Assembly: GCF_030252345.1 (NCBI RefSeq)
Contig: NZ_CP126980.1
Coordinates: forward strand, 5,843,501-5,907,500
Direction of reading: 5' to 3'
Source of the DNA: Actinoplanes oblitus
GTDB lineage: Bacteria > Actinomycetota > Actinomycetes > Mycobacteriales > Micromonosporaceae
Length of the DNA stretch: 64,000 nt
The notes under the pieces were generated by a model. That model was not told the DNA's origin. It saw only the letters and a program-made list of their open reading frames with translations, and did not search any database. Positions 7,608 through 16,707 of this stretch are shown here, piece by piece; within the stretch, counting starts at the first letter, position 1, and each line of letters starts with the position of its first letter. Made by a program: the position numbers and the translations under genes.

Positions 7608-8891
7608 TCACCGACTCTCATTTGCGACAGCGCTCCATGTATCTGGCGGTCCCAGTGAACGGACAACGGGACTCACCAAGAGCGGGACAGTGCTGAGAAG
7701 GATCAGCACAACCCCGAAAAGTGTTGCGGCCCGACCGCCGGCAGATCCGACCAGCACTCCAGCTATGACCGGAGCTACGGGTGATGCGACGTTGCTGATG
7801 AATCCGGCGGCTGAGTTCATCCTCCCTTGGAAGCCGTCAGGTGTCGTGGCAGCCAGGAAAGACGAGACCCCCGCGTTGTTTGCCGGGAGCAGAACCATCC
7901 CGCCTGCCAAGAGAGCTCCGATGATGACTACGTTGTGCGCCCATGCCATGGGGGCGATAACGGCCGCGATGACCAGCGTCGCTGCGATGGTCATCGCACC
8001 GGTAGGGACGCGGCGTATGAGTATCGGTGCCAGCATCGCGCCCAGCAGACCCGCCGTGGCGGCGATCGCTTCCACCGTACCGATCGCAGCCGGGTGGACC
8101 CCGGCTCGGACCAGGCGCAGCGTCACACTGACGAAGACGAACGTAACCGCGAAGTTGAAGATCGCACCCCAGATCATCAGGGTTCGTATGCCGATGTTGC
8201 GCCACACGAAGCTCAGGCCTTTGCCTAGTTCGCGGGCGAACGAGCTGTCGCCGGCGTTCGCCGGCGCCGGCAGCGCCGACCGGAGCTGGGAGATGGCTAG
8301 CGCCATCAGGCAGTAGGAAGCTGCGTCTACGAGAAACGGCAGTCCACGTGCAATCGAGAACAGGGCACCACCCAGGGGCGGCCCACCGAGACTGACGGCA
8401 TGTTGCCGCGCTTGCAAACGCGTATAGGCTAGCGGGAGCTGTTCCGACGGAACCACCGCCCGAATCGCAGCCGATGCCGCCGGGTCGAGGAATGCGCTGA
8501 CAACCCCGCTGGCAAACCCACCTACGACCAGGTGAGGCATCGTCAGGGCATGCGAGAGCGTCGTTATGGCCAGACTGCTGAAGACGGCGAACCCGGCAAG
8601 ATTTCCGACGACGAGCACGCGTCGACGCGGCCAGCGGTCCACCAGAGCTCCGGCAGGAAGGCCAGCTACTACCTGTCCCAGCAGCATCGCTGCGCTAGCG
8701 AGGCCCGCCTGCGCCGCCGAACCGCTGATGGCATATCCCACCAGAGGGAAGACCAACAGGCTCATCGACGACCCGAGATCTGATACAGCCTGGCCGCACC
8801 AGAGGATCGTGAAGTCGCGGTTGCGTCGTAGCTGTGACCCGCCCTCTGTCCCTCGCTCGCCGCTACCCGACTCCACGTTTTGCGCTCCCAT
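7608..8891 (-). CDS. MFS transporter, MFS_3/EntS-like
   Basis: 427 residues, about 12 hydrophobic segments. The start of the core, RRNRDFTILWCGQAVSDLGS, and VDRWPRRRVLV (motif A) are typical of the MFS_3 exporters related to EntS and macrolide efflux proteins. Codon use is visibly less GC-biased at third positions than in flanking genes, and it lies between transposase remnants, so it probably arrived with mobile DNA. The ATG at 8889-8891 has CGGGAG just upstream; a later start nearer the conserved Arg-Asn-Arg-Asp-Phe is possible. Substrate unknown. Confidence 0.8.
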   Translation of the reverse strand: MGAQNVESGSGERGTEGGSQLRRNRDFTILWCGQAVSDLGSSMSLLVFPLVGYAISGSAAQAGLASAAMLLGQVVAGLPAGALVDRWPRRRVLVVGNLAGFAVFSSLAITTLSHALTMPHLVVGGFASGVVSAFLDPAASAAIRAVVPSEQLPLAYTRLQARQHAVSLGGPPLGGALFSIARGLPFLVDAASYCLMALAISQLRSALPAPANAGDSSFARELGKGLSFVWRNIGIRTLMIWGAIFNFAVTFVFVSVTLRLVRAGVHPAAIGTVEAIAATAGLLGAMLAPILIRRVPTGAMTIAATLVIAAVIAPMAWAHNVVIIGALLAGGMVLLPANNAGVSSFLAATTPDGFQGRMNSAAGFISNVASPVAPVIAGVLVGSAGGRAATLFGVVLILLSTVPLLVSPVVRSLGPPDTWSAVANESR

Positions 8892-9321
8892 CTCCCGCGA
8901 ACAGCCGGATCAGCCGTTCGACGACCTGCCCAGCGGAAACGCGTCTTCACCACCACCCCGCGGAATCTCGCCACGGGTTACAGACAGTCGCTCCAAGCCG
9001 ACTTTGCAGATCAGCTTGCCTGAATAGAAGACGTCGGTCGATGAGTGTATGGCTTCGGGGAAACGCGACTGAACCCATGCCAACCCGCGCCTGGGTGCGA
9101 GGGAGTGACCGCCACCCTCACGACCTGGAAAGTACTGGTTAACCCCTGCCGCTATATGGCCCCGCGGCCGCGATCGTGCTGGCGTCCCTCGCTCTGCACG
9201 ACTTCGAGGCCAACCGCTACCCAGGTTGAAGATGGCTCACTGAACCTCTTTCATCCTGCGAGCGGCCTGCCCGGTGACCCCACCAGGTTGATCGGCGTGA
9301 TGGATGTCGTGGCCGGGCCGT
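8892..9321. other. Intergenic scar with transposase tail
   Basis: 430 bases without an intact gene. The only recognisable element is a transposase C-terminus at 9160-9229. The rest gives short mixed frames without family resemblance. Confidence 0.5.
9160..9229 (+). pseudogene. Transposase C-terminal remnant
   Basis: The frame AAAIVLASLALHDFEANRYP ends at a stop and parallels the tail RAILVLHHVEANRYAR of the remnant at 7.5 kb. It is the last ~23 residues of an IS5/HARBI1-like transposase with nothing upstream in frame, so it marks a second decayed copy. Confidence 0.6.
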
Positions 9322-11091
9322 TCACCTCACCCGGATGATCTCCAGGTTTCGCAGGGCGACCTGGTAGGGCGCCTCGCCGCCGGCCGCGTCACCGAAACCA
9401 CCGATCACCACGTTCCCGCCGCCCGGGGGTACGCCCTTCGACAAGTCGACGACGGTGACCTCGTGAGCGTCCTGAAAGAGGGTCGCCGTGTCCCCCTGGA
9501 TCTCGACGGCGAGACGGTGTGGCTCGCCCAGCCGTGTGCGCTCGGGCAACAGATAGGTGCCCAGCTCCTCGACGCTGTCGCCCTCATACCAGGAGAAAAC
9601 GTATCCGTGGGCGCACACGTTCACCCCATAGGCGCCGGGCCCGGTGTCGAGGAAGTGCACCGCGGCGCAGCTCCCCGCCGTGCGCAGGACCACCTCCACC
9701 GAGATCCGGTGCGCTCCGGCGAAGGCCTGCGGCGTCCATCCGCATTCGAAGGTGCCTTCTCGTTGCACGGTGACCACCAGCGCGCCGGCGTATCGGCACG
9801 AGGTCCTGCCGTCGCTGCGCGTGGGGATCATCTTCGGCCGGGTCAGCGGATCCGCCACGGCGGCGTCCGGCGCGAACCGGAACGGTCGTGCGCTGGGCGG
9901 TGCCGATGCCGCTCCGCCCGATGCGGTGCTGATCGGGCCGGATGGCCGCGGCGGCAGCGGAGAGGCGCTGGCGCCCGGGGAAGGAGAGAGCGCGGTCGCC
10001 GCGGTGCGGTCGTCGAGGCGCGCGCGCAACGTGAACCCGAGCGCCGCCATGCCGACCACGGCGGCCAGCAGGGCAGCGAGCAGCTTGCCCCGGCGATGGC
10101 GGGACGCCGGCGCGGGGCCGGGATCGGCAACCGGCCGGGGGCTGATCACCGGAGGCAGCACGTCGGTACAGGTGGTCTGCACCTCCTGGGCCGCGTCGCG
10201 CAGGGCCGGTTGTGCCACCATGGCGGACTCGGCGACCGTGGCGATGCTCAACAACAGGTCCAGCAGTTGCCGAGCGTCCGGCCGGTCGGCCGCCCGCTTC
10301 TGCAGCGCCGCCTCCACGAGTTCACGGAGCGGCCGGTCAAGGCCGGTCAGGTCGGGCGGCCCAGTCATGATCCGGGTCGCCGTCGCCAGTGGCGTCCCCC
10401 CGTCGAACGGGCTGCGTCCGGTGCCGGCGTACGCCACCACCGCACCCCAGGCGAAGATGTCCGCGGCCGCCGTCAGCGACTCGCCGGGTGCGTTCTCGAA
10501 CCGTTCCGGCGCCATGTACGCCACCGTGCCGACCATCTGATCGGTCAGCGTGTGCTGCGTGGAGGCCTGCATCGCCCGAGCGATGCCGAAGTCGATGACC
10601 TTCGGCGTGCCGGGCGGCAACAGCACGTTGGCCGGTTTCAGGTCCCGGTGGATCACTCCGGCGGCATGGATCGCGGTCAGCGCGGTGGCCACCCCGATCG
10701 CGACCCCGTGCAGGTTCGCCGAAGTCAACGGCCCGTGACGGCGAACCACGTCGGCGAGGCTCGGCCCGTCCACATACTCGATCACCAGGTACGGCGGCTC
10801 GTGGTCCGGGTCGGCGTCGAGCACCTCCGCGGTGCAGAACGGCGGCACCTGCCGCGCCCGTTGCACCTCAGTGCGGAATCGGCGACGGAACACCTCGTCG
10901 GATGCCAGCGCGGGACGCACCACCTTCACCGCCACCAGCCGGCCCTGACCGCTCTCGGCAAGGTAGACGGTGCCCATGCCACCGGCCCCGAGACGGCCGA
11001 TGATGCGGTAGGCACCCACGCGCTGCGGGTCGCCGACGCCGACCGGTTCGGCTCGGGGGGTGGACGCCCCACCGGAGTCCTTTCTGGCCAT
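9322..11091 (-). CDS. Membrane Ser/Thr protein kinase with external LamG-like domain
   Basis: 589 residues from the ATG at 11089-11091. The kinase domain spans about residues 25-280: glycine loop LGAGGMGTVY, VAVK lysine, HRDLKPANV catalytic loop, DFG and an APE-like MAPERFEN. One transmembrane helix follows near residue 325-345 (LLAALLAAVVGMAALGF), then a Pro/Ser-rich linker and a C-terminal beta-rich domain resembling concanavalin/LamG folds, with paired Cys. The layout is a PknB-type receptor kinase with an outside sensor. No clear ribosome site precedes the ATG. It borders transposase debris on both sides but has ordinary host codon use. Confidence 0.85.
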   Translation of the reverse strand: MARKDSGGASTPRAEPVGVGDPQRVGAYRIIGRLGAGGMGTVYLAESGQGRLVAVKVVRPALASDEVFRRRFRTEVQRARQVPPFCTAEVLDADPDHEPPYLVIEYVDGPSLADVVRRHGPLTSANLHGVAIGVATALTAIHAAGVIHRDLKPANVLLPPGTPKVIDFGIARAMQASTQHTLTDQMVGTVAYMAPERFENAPGESLTAAADIFAWGAVVAYAGTGRSPFDGGTPLATATRIMTGPPDLTGLDRPLRELVEAALQKRAADRPDARQLLDLLLSIATVAESAMVAQPALRDAAQEVQTTCTDVLPPVISPRPVADPGPAPASRHRRGKLLAALLAAVVGMAALGFTLRARLDDRTAATALSPSPGASASPLPPRPSGPISTASGGAASAPPSARPFRFAPDAAVADPLTRPKMIPTRSDGRTSCRYAGALVVTVQREGTFECGWTPQAFAGAHRISVEVVLRTAGSCAAVHFLDTGPGAYGVNVCAHGYVFSWYEGDSVEELGTYLLPERTRLGEPHRLAVEIQGDTATLFQDAHEVTVVDLSKGVPPGGGNVVIGGFGDAAGGEAPYQVALRNLEIIRVR

Positions 11092-11859
11092 CAAACTACA
11101 GACACCCCGCTCGATCGCTTGCCGACAATGCGCCCGGACGCGAGCAACGCACCCCGCCCGGCTGGCGGCGGTGTGCTCGCGTCGCGCTGCCACGCCTCTG
11201 GAGACGGGCAGACTGCCATGATCGGCTACTCCCGAATCGGCCCTCGCACTGGCCGGGGTGTCACGGTGCCCGGCTCCGCCACTTCGTGAGTCAGTTGACG
11301 GCGAGGGGTCGGGTCTGCCGCACCGATAGGTGACATCTGAGATGGCTTGCCGGTGACGGCAAGCTGGAAGGATGTTGCTGTGCCCAGGCCCTATCCTCGT
11401 GAATGCCGCGACGCGGGGCGGTAATCGATGAGGGCGATGCTCAAGGTAAGACAGCAAATCGACCAAAAGAGGCGGCTGAACCCGGGCCGCCAGGCCCTGC
11501 TCGCCCTGGCCCACCTGCGCAACGGCGACACCTACACGGCGGTCCAGCATTCCAGCAGGCGATCCGTTGCGGGGTTCCGGGAGAGTTCGCCGGGCGTAGT
11601 GGCTGGTTCTGGCGGCGGAAGGTGGAGGTGTGGAAGCGCCGGCGGTGACCGCGATCAGATCGTCCGGGCTGGGCACCGGCGCACCGCTCCGCCGGCGTGC
11701 GGGGTTGCGGCCGGGGCACTGGCGACGGCCGCGCGAAACTCGTCCCCGGCGTAGCGATCAGTTCCTGGCCGCGCTCGAGTCTGAATGTTCGTATGGGGCG
11801 GATCGGGGGCCCGGGCCGTCCCGGCATCATCGACTCACATCGGACCGGTAGGGGGCGTC
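11092..11859. other. 768-base intergenic region with IS remnant
   Basis: Between the kinase and the monooxygenase genes. The only supported content is the transposase N-terminal fragment at 11428-11570. The remainder shows no conserved frame; the promoter of the monooxygenase gene should lie in its last 100 bases. Confidence 0.5.
11428..11570 (+). pseudogene. Transposase N-terminal HTH fragment
   Basis: MRAMLKVRQQIDQKRRLNPG followed by RQALLALAHLRNGDTYTAV matches the helix-turn-helix start of the same IS5/HARBI1-like transposase family seen at 7.2-7.5 kb. The frame then loses similarity. It is the complementary end of a broken copy and extends the scarred region to 11.6 kb. Confidence 0.6.
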
Positions 11860-13065
11860 ATGAGCGATATCAGGGTGTTGGTGGCGGGGGCGAGCATCGC
11901 GGGGCCGGCGCTGGCCCACTGGCTACGCAGGCGCGGGGCCGAGGTGACCGTGGTGGAGCGGGCTCCCGAGTTGCGTCCCGGCGGACAGGCGGTGGACGCC
12001 CGCGGGGTGGCCAAGGAGGTCATCCGGCGTATGGGGCTGGACGCGCCGGTGCGCGCGGCCCGCACCGAGACCGCCGGCGCGCACACGGTCGACGTCGACG
12101 GGACCGTGCTGGAGACCTTCCGCGCCGAGGACAACGGCGGCGACGGGTACATCTCGGAGATCGAGATCCTGCGCGGGGATCTGTCCCAGGTGCTCTACGA
12201 CGACACCCGGGACGGTGTCGAATACCTGTTCGGCGACCGGATCGCCCAGCTCACCCAGGACGCGGACGGGGTTGAGGTCACCCTGGCCGGCGGCGACCGG
12301 CGGCGCTTCGACCTGGTGATCGGGGCCGACGGGCTGCACTCGTCGCTACGGGCGACGGTCTTCGGGCCGCACGAGCGGTTCGTCCGTCACCTCGGCCTGG
12401 TGCTGGCCTTCTACAGCGTGCCCAACGAGTTCGGGCTGGACCGCTGGCTGATCGACTACCAGGACCGGGGGTCCGGGCGCTCCGCCGGGCTGCGGCCCGT
12501 CCCGGACGCCACCCGGGCGATGGCCATGCTCTCCTTCCCCGCGCCCGGCTTCGACATCGACTACCGCGACGTCGCGGCCCAGAAGGACCTGCTGCGTGAG
12601 CGGATGGCCGGCCTGGGCTGGCTGACCCCGCGCATCCTCGCGCACCTCGACGACACCCCGGACTTCTATCTCGACCAGGTCGCCCAGGTGGTGATGGACC
12701 GCTGGTCCAGCGGTCGGGTGGGACTGCTCGGGGACGCGGCGTTCTGCTCGTCGCCGTTCTCCGGCGGAGGGACGGGGCTGGCCCTGGTCGGGGCCTACCT
12801 GCTGGCCGGCGAGCTGGCCGCCGCCGGGTGGGACCCGGCAGCCGGGTTCGCCGGCTACGAGCGGCGGATGCGCCCGTTCGTCGAGGCCAACCAGGAGATC
12901 GGCCGGCTGCACGTGCAGAGCCGCGCGATCCCCGAGCCGGACGCCGAACCCGCCCCGGAGCCGGACATGGAGGCGATCATGGCGCTCGCCGAACGCGCGA
13001 TCGGCGGCGTCGACCTGCCCGATTACGCGGGGGTCCCGGACTCCGGAGCCCACGCCCGGCCGTAG
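11860..13065 (+). CDS. FAD-dependent monooxygenase (aromatic hydroxylase family)
   Basis: 401 residues. VLVAGASIAGPALAHWLRRR is the GxGxxG-type FAD-binding start (written GASIAG); LVIGADGLHSSLR is the DG motif that binds both FAD and NADPH; GRVGLLGDAAFCSSPFSGGG is the GD motif. Together these are group A flavoprotein monooxygenase marks (PheA/TfdB/TetX-like). It would hydroxylate an aromatic or polycyclic substrate. Start: ATG 11860 after GGGGGC. It leads a likely three-gene set with an LLM oxidoreductase 88 nt downstream and a halogenase-like protein, suggesting tailoring or catabolism of an aromatic compound. Confidence 0.88.
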   Translation: MSDIRVLVAGASIAGPALAHWLRRRGAEVTVVERAPELRPGGQAVDARGVAKEVIRRMGLDAPVRAARTETAGAHTVDVDGTVLETFRAEDNGGDGYISEIEILRGDLSQVLYDDTRDGVEYLFGDRIAQLTQDADGVEVTLAGGDRRRFDLVIGADGLHSSLRATVFGPHERFVRHLGLVLAFYSVPNEFGLDRWLIDYQDRGSGRSAGLRPVPDATRAMAMLSFPAPGFDIDYRDVAAQKDLLRERMAGLGWLTPRILAHLDDTPDFYLDQVAQVVMDRWSSGRVGLLGDAAFCSSPFSGGGTGLALVGAYLLAGELAAAGWDPAAGFAGYERRMRPFVEANQEIGRLHVQSRAIPEPDAEPAPEPDMEAIMALAERAIGGVDLPDYAGVPDSGAHARP

Positions 13066-13153
13066 GACGTCCGCGGTACCGCATCCACCCTCGTCAGCGT
13101 CTACAGTGGGCGTGTCCGTGCAGGCCGGAGCGCACTGGTGGCGGGGGCGAGGC

Positions 13154-14326
13154 ATGAGATTCGGGGCGTTGCTGTTTCCGTTCCACCACCCGATGGAGGA
13201 TCCCACCCTGCAACTGGAGGGTGATCTGGAGCTGGCCGAGCACTGCGACCGGCTCGGGTTCGACGAGTTCTGGTTCGGCGAGCATCACTCCGGCGGCTGG
13301 CAGATCATCGCCTCGCCGGAGCTGATGATCGCGGCGGCGGCCCAGCGGACCCGCCGGATCCGGCTCGGGACCGGGGTCGCGACGCTCTCCTACCATCACC
13401 CGTTCCTGTTGCTGGACCGGATCGTGCAGCTCGACCATCTGACCCGGGGGCGGCTGATCTTCGGGGTCGGCTCGGGCGCGCTGCCGCTGGACGCCACGAT
13501 GATCGGGCACGACCCGATGCAGGCCCGGCGGATGATGGCGGAATCGCTGGAGGCCATCACCGCCCTGCTCCGGTACGACGGCCCGGTCACCCGCAAGACC
13601 GACTGGTTCGAGCTCGACCAGGCGACGTTGCACCTGCGGCCGTACCAGTGGCCGCTGGACATCCGGGTCGCCGCGTTCAAGTCGCCGGCCGGCCCGCGGC
13701 TGGCCGGGCGGTTCGGGGCCGGCCTGGTCTCGTTCGGCGCGTCCGCCGCGATCGGTACCGGCTCGGAGAACCCGTTGCGGACCGCCGCCGAGATCGCCGA
13801 CACCGAGGCGCGGCAGGCCGGGCTGCGGTTCGACCGGAGCCGCTGGTCGGTGATGAGCCTGATGCACGTGGCCGAGACCGAGGCGCAGGCCCGGGCCGAG
13901 GTGCGGTACGGCCTGACCGAGTACATCAAGTACATCCGGCAGATCCTCCCGGTGAACGTACCCGTCGACCTGGACGACCCGGACGCGGTCGCCGACGTGC
14001 TGATGACCACCGGCACCGCGGTGATCGGCACGCCGGAGCATGCGATCCGGCACATCGAGAGGATGTGGGAGCTCAGCGGCGGCTTCGGCACCTTCCTCAT
14101 CGAGCAGTCCGACATCGCCGACCCGGCGGCCACCCGCCGGTCGTACGAGCTGTTCGCCCGCCGGGTGATCCCCTATTTCACCGCCTCGACCTGGCCGCGG
14201 CTGCGGGCCTACCAGGCCGAGCTGCAGTCCGGCGGGCTGACCCGCCGGACCATGGCGGCCGCCCAGGCCAAGGCCGGCGTGGAGTACTCGCACGAGGTCG
14301 CCGAGCGCCGGGAGCCGCCGGCATGA
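13154..14326 (+). CDS. LLM class flavin-dependent oxidoreductase
   Basis: 390 residues of luciferase-like TIM-barrel type. Family marks are MRFGALLFPFHH at the start, GFDEFWFGEHHSGGW, RLGTGVATLSYHHP and RGRLIFGVGSGALPLD. Such enzymes use FMN or F420; members close to the bacterial luciferase alkanal-monooxygenase group act on small organics. The ATG at 13154 follows GGGGGCGAGG. The stop overlaps the next start (ATGA), so translation is coupled to the halogenase-like gene. Cofactor and substrate cannot be told from sequence. Confidence 0.87.
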   Translation: MRFGALLFPFHHPMEDPTLQLEGDLELAEHCDRLGFDEFWFGEHHSGGWQIIASPELMIAAAAQRTRRIRLGTGVATLSYHHPFLLLDRIVQLDHLTRGRLIFGVGSGALPLDATMIGHDPMQARRMMAESLEAITALLRYDGPVTRKTDWFELDQATLHLRPYQWPLDIRVAAFKSPAGPRLAGRFGAGLVSFGASAAIGTGSENPLRTAAEIADTEARQAGLRFDRSRWSVMSLMHVAETEAQARAEVRYGLTEYIKYIRQILPVNVPVDLDDPDAVADVLMTTGTAVIGTPEHAIRHIERMWELSGGFGTFLIEQSDIADPAATRRSYELFARRVIPYFTASTWPRLRAYQAELQSGGLTRRTMAAAQAKAGVEYSHEVAERREPPA

Positions 14327-15993
14327 GCAGCAGCCAACCGGAAGGTGGAGCAGGCATGGACAGGCGCGTCGACGTGACGGTTCTCGGCAGCGGGATCGGT
14401 GGCAGCACGGTGGCCGCCGTCCTGGCCCGGCTCGGCGTCTCGGTGGCGATCGTGGACGCGGCGCGGCACCCGCGGTTCGCGCTCGGCGAGTCCACCATCG
14501 GCGAGACGTCGTTCCTGCTCCGGCTGCTCGCCGCCCGCTACGACGTGCCGGAGCTAGCGCACGTGTCGACCAGCGGCGGGATCGCCGAGCACGCCAGCCG
14601 CCGGTGCGGGATCAAGACCAACTTCGGGTTCGTCTACCACCGCGAGGGGCGGCTGCAGGAGCCGTTCGAGGTGACCCAGTGCAGCGTGTCCGAGGGACCG
14701 TTCGGGCCGGAGTCGCACCTGATGCGCGCCGACATCGACCAGTACCTGTTCGAGGCGTCGCAGCGGTACGGCGCGCTCGCCCGGGAGGGCGTCCGGGTCC
14801 GGTCGGTGGACATCCGGCCGGACGAGGCGGTGGTGGCGCTGGACAACGGGGAGACGCTGCACAGCGACTACGTGATCGACGCGACCGGGCGCACGTCGGT
14901 GCTGGCCGAGGCGTTCGGGCTGCGCGAGGAGCCGTGCCGGTTCCGGACGAACTCGCGGACCATCTTCACCCACCTGCGCGGGGTGGCGCCCTACGACGCG
15001 GTGACCGAGTCCAGCGGCCAGCCGAACCGGTGGCACGAGGGCACCCTGCACCACCTGTTCGACGGCGGCTGGATGTGGGTGATCCCGTTCGACAACCGGC
15101 CGGGCAGCGAGTCCGACCTGGTCAGCGTGGGCCTCAACCTGGACGCCGACCGCTGGCCGCGACGCGAGGGCGTGACCGCCGAGCAGGAGTGGGCGGAGTT
15201 CCTGGCGCGCTACCCGTCGATCGGCAGGCAGTTCGCCGGCGCCACGCCGGCGTTCCCGTGGATCTCCACGGGGCGCACCCAGTTCTCCTCGTCCCGCACG
15301 GTCGGCGACCGCTGGGTGCTGATGAGCCACGCGGCCGGGGCGATCGACGCGCTGTTCAGCCGGGGCATGGGCAACACCATGGCGGTGATCGAGGCGTTCG
15401 TGCCGCGGTTCCTGGAGGCGCGGGCGGCCGGGGACTACTCGGCGGCCCGGTTCGAGTACCTGGAGACACTGAACCAGAGCATCCTGGACAACAACGACAA
15501 GCTGATCGCCGGGTCGTACATCGCCTTCCGCGACTTCGACCTGTGGCGCGCCTGGTCGAAGATGTGGTACCTGGCGTGGAACCTGGGCGTGCTGCGGGTC
15601 GCCGGGACCTATTACCGATTCCTGGAGACGGCCGACCCGGCGCTGCTGGAGCGGCTGCACCAGGGGCCGGTGCCCGGCTCGTTCTGCCCAGAGCTGCCGA
15701 GTGCGCAGGAGCAGTTCGACGCCTGCTTCGACGTGCTGAGCCGGGTCCGGGACGGGGTGCTCGCGCCCGTCGACGCGGTGCCGGAGCTGGCCTTCATCCT
15801 CGGCGACGGCGAGGCGTCGCCCTCCCCGCTCAACCTGCACGACGTGCTGCGGCGCTGGCACGACGGGTCGATGGAGACCCAGCGGCTGATCTACCAGTGG
15901 GGACGGACGGCCGCGCCGCTGCCGCTGCGCCAGTACTTCGACTACGACCGCGCCACCATCGCCAAGGCCGCCGACCTGGTCCGCACCTTGTGA
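14323..15993 (+). CDS. Flavin-dependent halogenase-like oxidoreductase
   Basis: About 556 residues. VTVLGSGIGGSTVAAVLAR binds FAD; LGESTIGE follows; the segment GGWMWVIPFDN contains the WxWxIP signature of flavin-dependent halogenases, and SHAAGAIDALFSRGM takes the place of the usual D-P-x-x-S-x-G stretch. This places it near the phenolic (CndH/CmlS-type) halogenases, although non-halogenating relatives share these marks. The start at 14323 overlaps the upstream stop (ATGA); an alternative ATG at 14356 has GGTGGAG upstream. Its neighbours are two other flavoenzymes and no PKS or NRPS is near. Confidence 0.75.
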   Translation: MSSSQPEGGAGMDRRVDVTVLGSGIGGSTVAAVLARLGVSVAIVDAARHPRFALGESTIGETSFLLRLLAARYDVPELAHVSTSGGIAEHASRRCGIKTNFGFVYHREGRLQEPFEVTQCSVSEGPFGPESHLMRADIDQYLFEASQRYGALAREGVRVRSVDIRPDEAVVALDNGETLHSDYVIDATGRTSVLAEAFGLREEPCRFRTNSRTIFTHLRGVAPYDAVTESSGQPNRWHEGTLHHLFDGGWMWVIPFDNRPGSESDLVSVGLNLDADRWPRREGVTAEQEWAEFLARYPSIGRQFAGATPAFPWISTGRTQFSSSRTVGDRWVLMSHAAGAIDALFSRGMGNTMAVIEAFVPRFLEARAAGDYSAARFEYLETLNQSILDNNDKLIAGSYIAFRDFDLWRAWSKMWYLAWNLGVLRVAGTYYRFLETADPALLERLHQGPVPGSFCPELPSAQEQFDACFDVLSRVRDGVLAPVDAVPELAFILGDGEASPSPLNLHDVLRRWHDGSMETQRLIYQWGRTAAPLPLRQYFDYDRATIAKAADLVRTL

Positions 15994-16278
15994 CGGGCCG
16001 CTTTCCCGCACGGTCCGCGCCCACCTCCCGGCCCCGCCGCCGATTTCCGGTACGCCATCAGCACCCGTCCCCCGGCAGCGTGGTCGTGTCGCCCGGTGGC
16101 GGCTCGTACAGCGCGGCGGGTGCGGCCGAGTCAGGAGACCCCACCCGCCTGCACAGTCGCTCCAGCGAAACGACACCGGTGCCACTGACGCCGTGCCGGC
16201 CGGTCTCGAGCTCGCCGCCGCCCCGCAGGTCCGATGTGACTCGCGAGATGAGCACTCCCGCGAATAGCTACCGGCCGG

Positions 16279-16291
16279 TAACATAGGCCGG
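16279..16291 (+). promoter_or_regulatory. Leaderless -10 element
   Basis: TAACAT at 16279-16284 ends 7 nt before the GTG at 16292, with no ribosome site. I see no good -35. This places the transcript start at the GTG. Confidence 0.4.
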
Positions 16292-16582
16292 GTGACGGTA
16301 TACGCGATCGCCCAGCTCACCATCCACGACCGCGACGGCTACGGCCGCTATGTCGCGGCCTTCATGCCGATACTGCAGCAGTACGGTGGTCGGCTGCTCG
16401 TCGCCGATGAGCATCCCGAGATCGTCGAGGGGCAGTGGGACGGCGACAAGGTCGTCGTCGTGGCGTTCCCGGATCGCAACGCGCTCGACGCCTGGGCGAA
16501 CTCTGCGGAGTACCGGCAGATCTCGAAGGATCGGCTCGCCGCCACCGACGGCGTCGTGCTGGCCGTGCGCGGCACGAGCTGA
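16292..16582 (+). CDS. DUF1330 family protein
   Basis: 96 residues of ferredoxin-like (dimeric alpha/beta barrel) type: MTVYAIAQLTIHDRDGYGRY at the start and VVVAFPDRNALDAWANSAEY in the middle are DUF1330 hallmarks. The function of this family is not established. It starts at a GTG with a leaderless arrangement. It is a single gene, convergent with the merR gene downstream. Confidence 0.85.
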   Translation: MTVYAIAQLTIHDRDGYGRYVAAFMPILQQYGGRLLVADEHPEIVEGQWDGDKVVVVAFPDRNALDAWANSAEYRQISKDRLAATDGVVLAVRGTS

Positions 16583-16707
16583 GCCAGCGCGCCCCGGTGC
16601 TGGTGGAGGGTGGCTGCCGTGCACCTGATCACCGGCGGTTGCTGCCGGACACCGGCGAGCAGGAGGTGGCGGCACGAGCGGATGACGGCACCGCGTCGAG
16701 GCGTGGT

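Noticed and set aside
16058..16255. Minus-strand ORF of 65 codons in the gap after the halogenase-like gene
   Set aside because: No ribosome site, no conserved pattern, and composition like random GC-rich sequence.
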